7,357 bases of DNA. It comes from an uncultured Verrucomicrobiota bacterium. GTDB taxonomy: Bacteria; Verrucomicrobiota; Kiritimatiellia; RFP12; UBA1067. The stretch's first letter is position 1. Every line of letters begins with the position of its first letter. The notes beneath the pieces are model-generated. The model worked only from the letters and a program-made list of their open reading frames with translations, was not told the origin of the DNA and searched no databases. Shown here one piece after another: positions 6,142 through 7,357 of the stretch. The position numbers and the translations under genes are program-made. The stretch is taken from the NCBI GenBank assembly GCA_946543025.1, contig CAMNLN010000177.1:1-7357 (forward strand). The letters are read 5' to 3'.

Positions 6142-6360
6142 ATGGCTACAGCGAAGAAGGCTCCCGCCAAGAAGGCGGCTCCTGCGAAGAAGGCTCCTGC
6201 GAAGAAGCCGTGCGCGAAGAAGTGCTGCAAGGCGCCTGCGAAGAAGGCGGCTCCTGCCAAGAAGGCGGCCCCTGCGAAGAAGGCGGCTCCTGCGAAGAAG
6301 GCCCCGGCCAAGAAGGCGGCTCCTGCGAAGAAGCCGGCGGCCAAGAAGGCGAAGAAGTAA
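6142..6360 (+). CDS. Histone H1-like Lys/Ala/Pro-repeat protein with cysteine cluster
   Basis: This 72-residue protein is almost entirely APAKK/AAPAKK repeats with no hydrophobic core, so it is expected to be disordered and very basic. Such repeats occur in eukaryotic histone H1 tails, chlamydial Hc2 (HctB) and other bacterial H1-like nucleoid proteins, which bind and condense DNA non-specifically; that role is inferred here. Near residues 23-31 the repeat is interrupted by PCAKKCCKA (Cys24, 28, 29), unusual for this class and able to give disulfide linking or metal binding. ATG 6142 is preferred over a much longer in-frame extension upstream, because the repeats begin here, a promoter and A-rich leader (AAAGAAAGAG, a weak ribosome site) lie just upstream, and the extension would overlap the opposite gene. 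It is monocistronic, with its own promoter and terminator. Confidence 0.82.
   Translation: MATAKKAPAKKAAPAKKAPAKKPCAKKCCKAPAKKAAPAKKAAPAKKAAPAKKAPAKKAAPAKKPAAKKAKK
6160..6350 (+). repeat. Tandem repeats encoding (A)APAKK units
   Basis: Degenerate 15-18 nt units based on GCTCCTGCGAAGAAG, with or without an extra GCG codon, run through most of the repeat protein. Many copies are nearly identical at the DNA level, which favours slippage or unequal recombination and length variation between strains. Confidence 0.85.
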
Positions 6361-6368
6361 GTACCCGA

Positions 6369-6385
6369 GCAGTTCGGCGAACTGC
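6369..6385 (+). other. Small perfect hairpin in the 3' UTR of the repeat gene
   Basis: GCAGTTC-GGC-GAACTGC is a perfect 7-bp stem with a 3-nt loop lying just before the terminator. It could protect or process the mRNA end, or be part of a composite terminator. Confidence 0.5.
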
Positions 6386-6387
6386 CT

Positions 6388-6426
6388 GAGCATGCCCGTG
6401 CCGATCGGCGGGCATGCTCTTTTTTT
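6388..6426 (+). terminator. Strong intrinsic terminator of the repeat-protein gene
   Basis: An 11-bp perfect stem, GAGCATGCCCG (6388-6398) with CGGGCATGCTC (6409-6419), has a 10-nt loop and is followed directly by seven T residues (6420-6426). It separates the repeat gene from lpxK. Confidence 0.95.
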
Positions 6427-6457
6427 GTCGCGCAGACGGCGGACGTGCGGCCGGGCG

Positions 6458-6487
6458 TTGCGCGCGCACGGCCGAATGCGGTATAAT
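6458..6487 (+). promoter_or_regulatory. Promoter of lpxK
   Basis: -35 TTGCGC (6458-6463), an 18-nt spacer and a perfect -10 TATAAT (6482-6487). The predicted start is near 6494, about 3 nt before the GTG start at 6497, so the mRNA would be leaderless or nearly so. Confidence 0.7.
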
Positions 6488-6496
6488 CTACGCATC

Positions 6497-7357
6497 GTGC
6501 AAAAGCAGAAAGTCAGCTACGTCGAGCGTCTGGAGCATGCGCTCGTGAAAATCATCCAGCAGCCGGGCGCCGACCGCGGCCAACCGGCAGGCGTACGCGC
6601 GCTGCTCGCGCTCCTGAAGGGGCTCTCGTGCGTATTCCTCGCCGTCGTCTCAGTGCGCTACTTCTTTTACCGCACCGGTGTCCTGCGGCGCTTCCCGCTC
6701 GGCTGCCAGGTGATCTCCATCGGCAACGTGACGGCGGGCGGCACGGGCAAGACGCCCGTCACCGAGAAGTTCGCGCACGAGCTGACGGCCGCGGGGCGCA
6801 AGGTTGCGATCCTCTCGCGCGGCTATCGGCGCAAGGAGGCGCCGTGGTGGCAGCGCATGTTCTCGCAGGTGATCGAAAAGCCGCTCGTCGTCTCCGACGG
6901 CAAGCATATCCTGCTCGACGCGGCGACGGGCGGCGACGAGCCGTACATGCTCGCCGCCAACCTGCCGGGCGTTTGCGTGCTCGTGGACCGCAACCGCGTG
7001 AAGGCCGGACGCTACGCGATCTCCCGCTTCGGGTGCGACACGCTCATCCTCGACGACGGCTTCCAGTACCAGAAGCTCAAGCATTCGCTCGAAGTCGTGC
7101 TCGTGGACAAGACGAACCCCTTCGGCAACGGGCACATGCTGCCGCGCGGCGTCCTGCGCGAACCGGCGAAGCACATCGCGCGCGCCGACTTCATCTTTCT
7201 CACGAAGTCCGACGGCAACTCGGCCGCCGTCCGCGAGCAGATACGCGCGTACAACAAGACCGCCGAGATCATCGAGTGCCGCCACGCGCCGCGTCTCCTG
7301 AAGGACGTGTGGAGCCGCGAGGAGCTGCCGCTCGACTGGCTGAAGGGCAAGACGCTC
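6497..7357 (+). CDS. lpxK: Tetraacyldisaccharide 4'-kinase (lipid A), 3' end beyond window
   Basis: LpxK phosphorylates the 4' position of the lipid A disaccharide at the inner membrane, the sixth step of lipid A synthesis. The first 287 codons are present with no stop. An N-terminal hydrophobic stretch (about 34-58) precedes the P-loop block SIGNVTAGGTGKTP (74-87). ILSRGYRRK (105-113), GGDEPYMLA (145-153), LVDRNRV (162-168), ILDDGFQYQKL (184-194) and NPFGNGHMLPRGVLREP (207-223) follow in family order. Only the C-terminal part is missing (the family is usually about 310-380 residues). GTG 6497 is chosen because it lies about 3 nt from the predicted transcription start. An in-frame ATG at 6476 would place the -10 box inside the gene. 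Neither start has a Shine-Dalgarno. Presence of lpxK indicates an LPS-bearing outer membrane. The family call is secure; the start is less so. Confidence 0.93.
   Translation, partial: MQKQKVSYVERLEHALVKIIQQPGADRGQPAGVRALLALLKGLSCVFLAVVSVRYFFYRTGVLRRFPLGCQVISIGNVTAGGTGKTPVTEKFAHELTAAGRKVAILSRGYRRKEAPWWQRMFSQVIEKPLVVSDGKHILLDAATGGDEPYMLAANLPGVCVLVDRNRVKAGRYAISRFGCDTLILDDGFQYQKLKHSLEVVLVDKTNPFGNGHMLPRGVLREPAKHIARADFIFLTKSDGNSAAVREQIRAYNKTAEIIECRHAPRLLKDVWSREELPLDWLKGKTL

Overview
The window reads as a chromosomal segment of a GC-rich, diderm (LPS-making) bacterium. It carries lpxK (lipid A), lspA (lipoprotein maturation), psd (phosphatidylethanolamine synthesis), a di-haem c-type cytochrome and a lysine/alanine/proline-repeat, histone-H1-like protein. 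This mix would suit the PVC group (Verrucomicrobiota/Kiritimatiellota-like), but that placement is inference from gene content, not from a phylogenetic marker. No phage, insertion sequence, CRISPR or defence genes are visible. This is core housekeeping and envelope DNA, and I did not find a clear undescribed multi-gene system.

Layout. (1) Positions 4-2847, plus strand: a tight four-gene run of a DksA/TraR zinc-finger protein with a long basic tail, lspA, a short miaA, and an OppD/DppD-type ABC ATPase. Spacing is 6 nt, then a 14-nt overlap, then a TGATG stop/start overlap, so the run is probably one operon. (2) Positions 2834-3830, minus strand: tRNA-Ala(GGC) with its own strong promoter, followed 33 nt later by a membrane-anchored di-haem peroxidase-like protein. 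The 3' end of this gene overlaps the ABC gene tail to tail by 14 bp. (3) Positions 3921-5951, minus strand: a GT4-type glycosyltransferase followed 12 nt later by psd. (4) Positions 5952-6141: a divergent promoter region. (5) Positions 6142-6360, plus strand: a 72-residue Lys/Ala/Pro repeat protein, closed by a strong intrinsic terminator. (6) Position 6497 to the window end, plus strand: the first 287 codons of lpxK, cut off by the window edge. No stretch longer than 300 bases lacks a gene.

Most notable points. MiaA is only about 246 residues and lacks, cleanly in frame, the segment that forms the insertion ('swinging') domain of ordinary MiaA. Consensus TATAAT boxes sit 6-9 nt before the start codons of psd, the glycosyltransferase and lpxK, none of which has a Shine-Dalgarno sequence, which points to leaderless mRNAs. 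Two unrelated genes carry histone-H1-like basic low-complexity sequence: the DksA tail and the stand-alone repeat protein, the latter with a cysteine cluster. The OppD-like ATPase has no permease partner in view and is translationally coupled to miaA.
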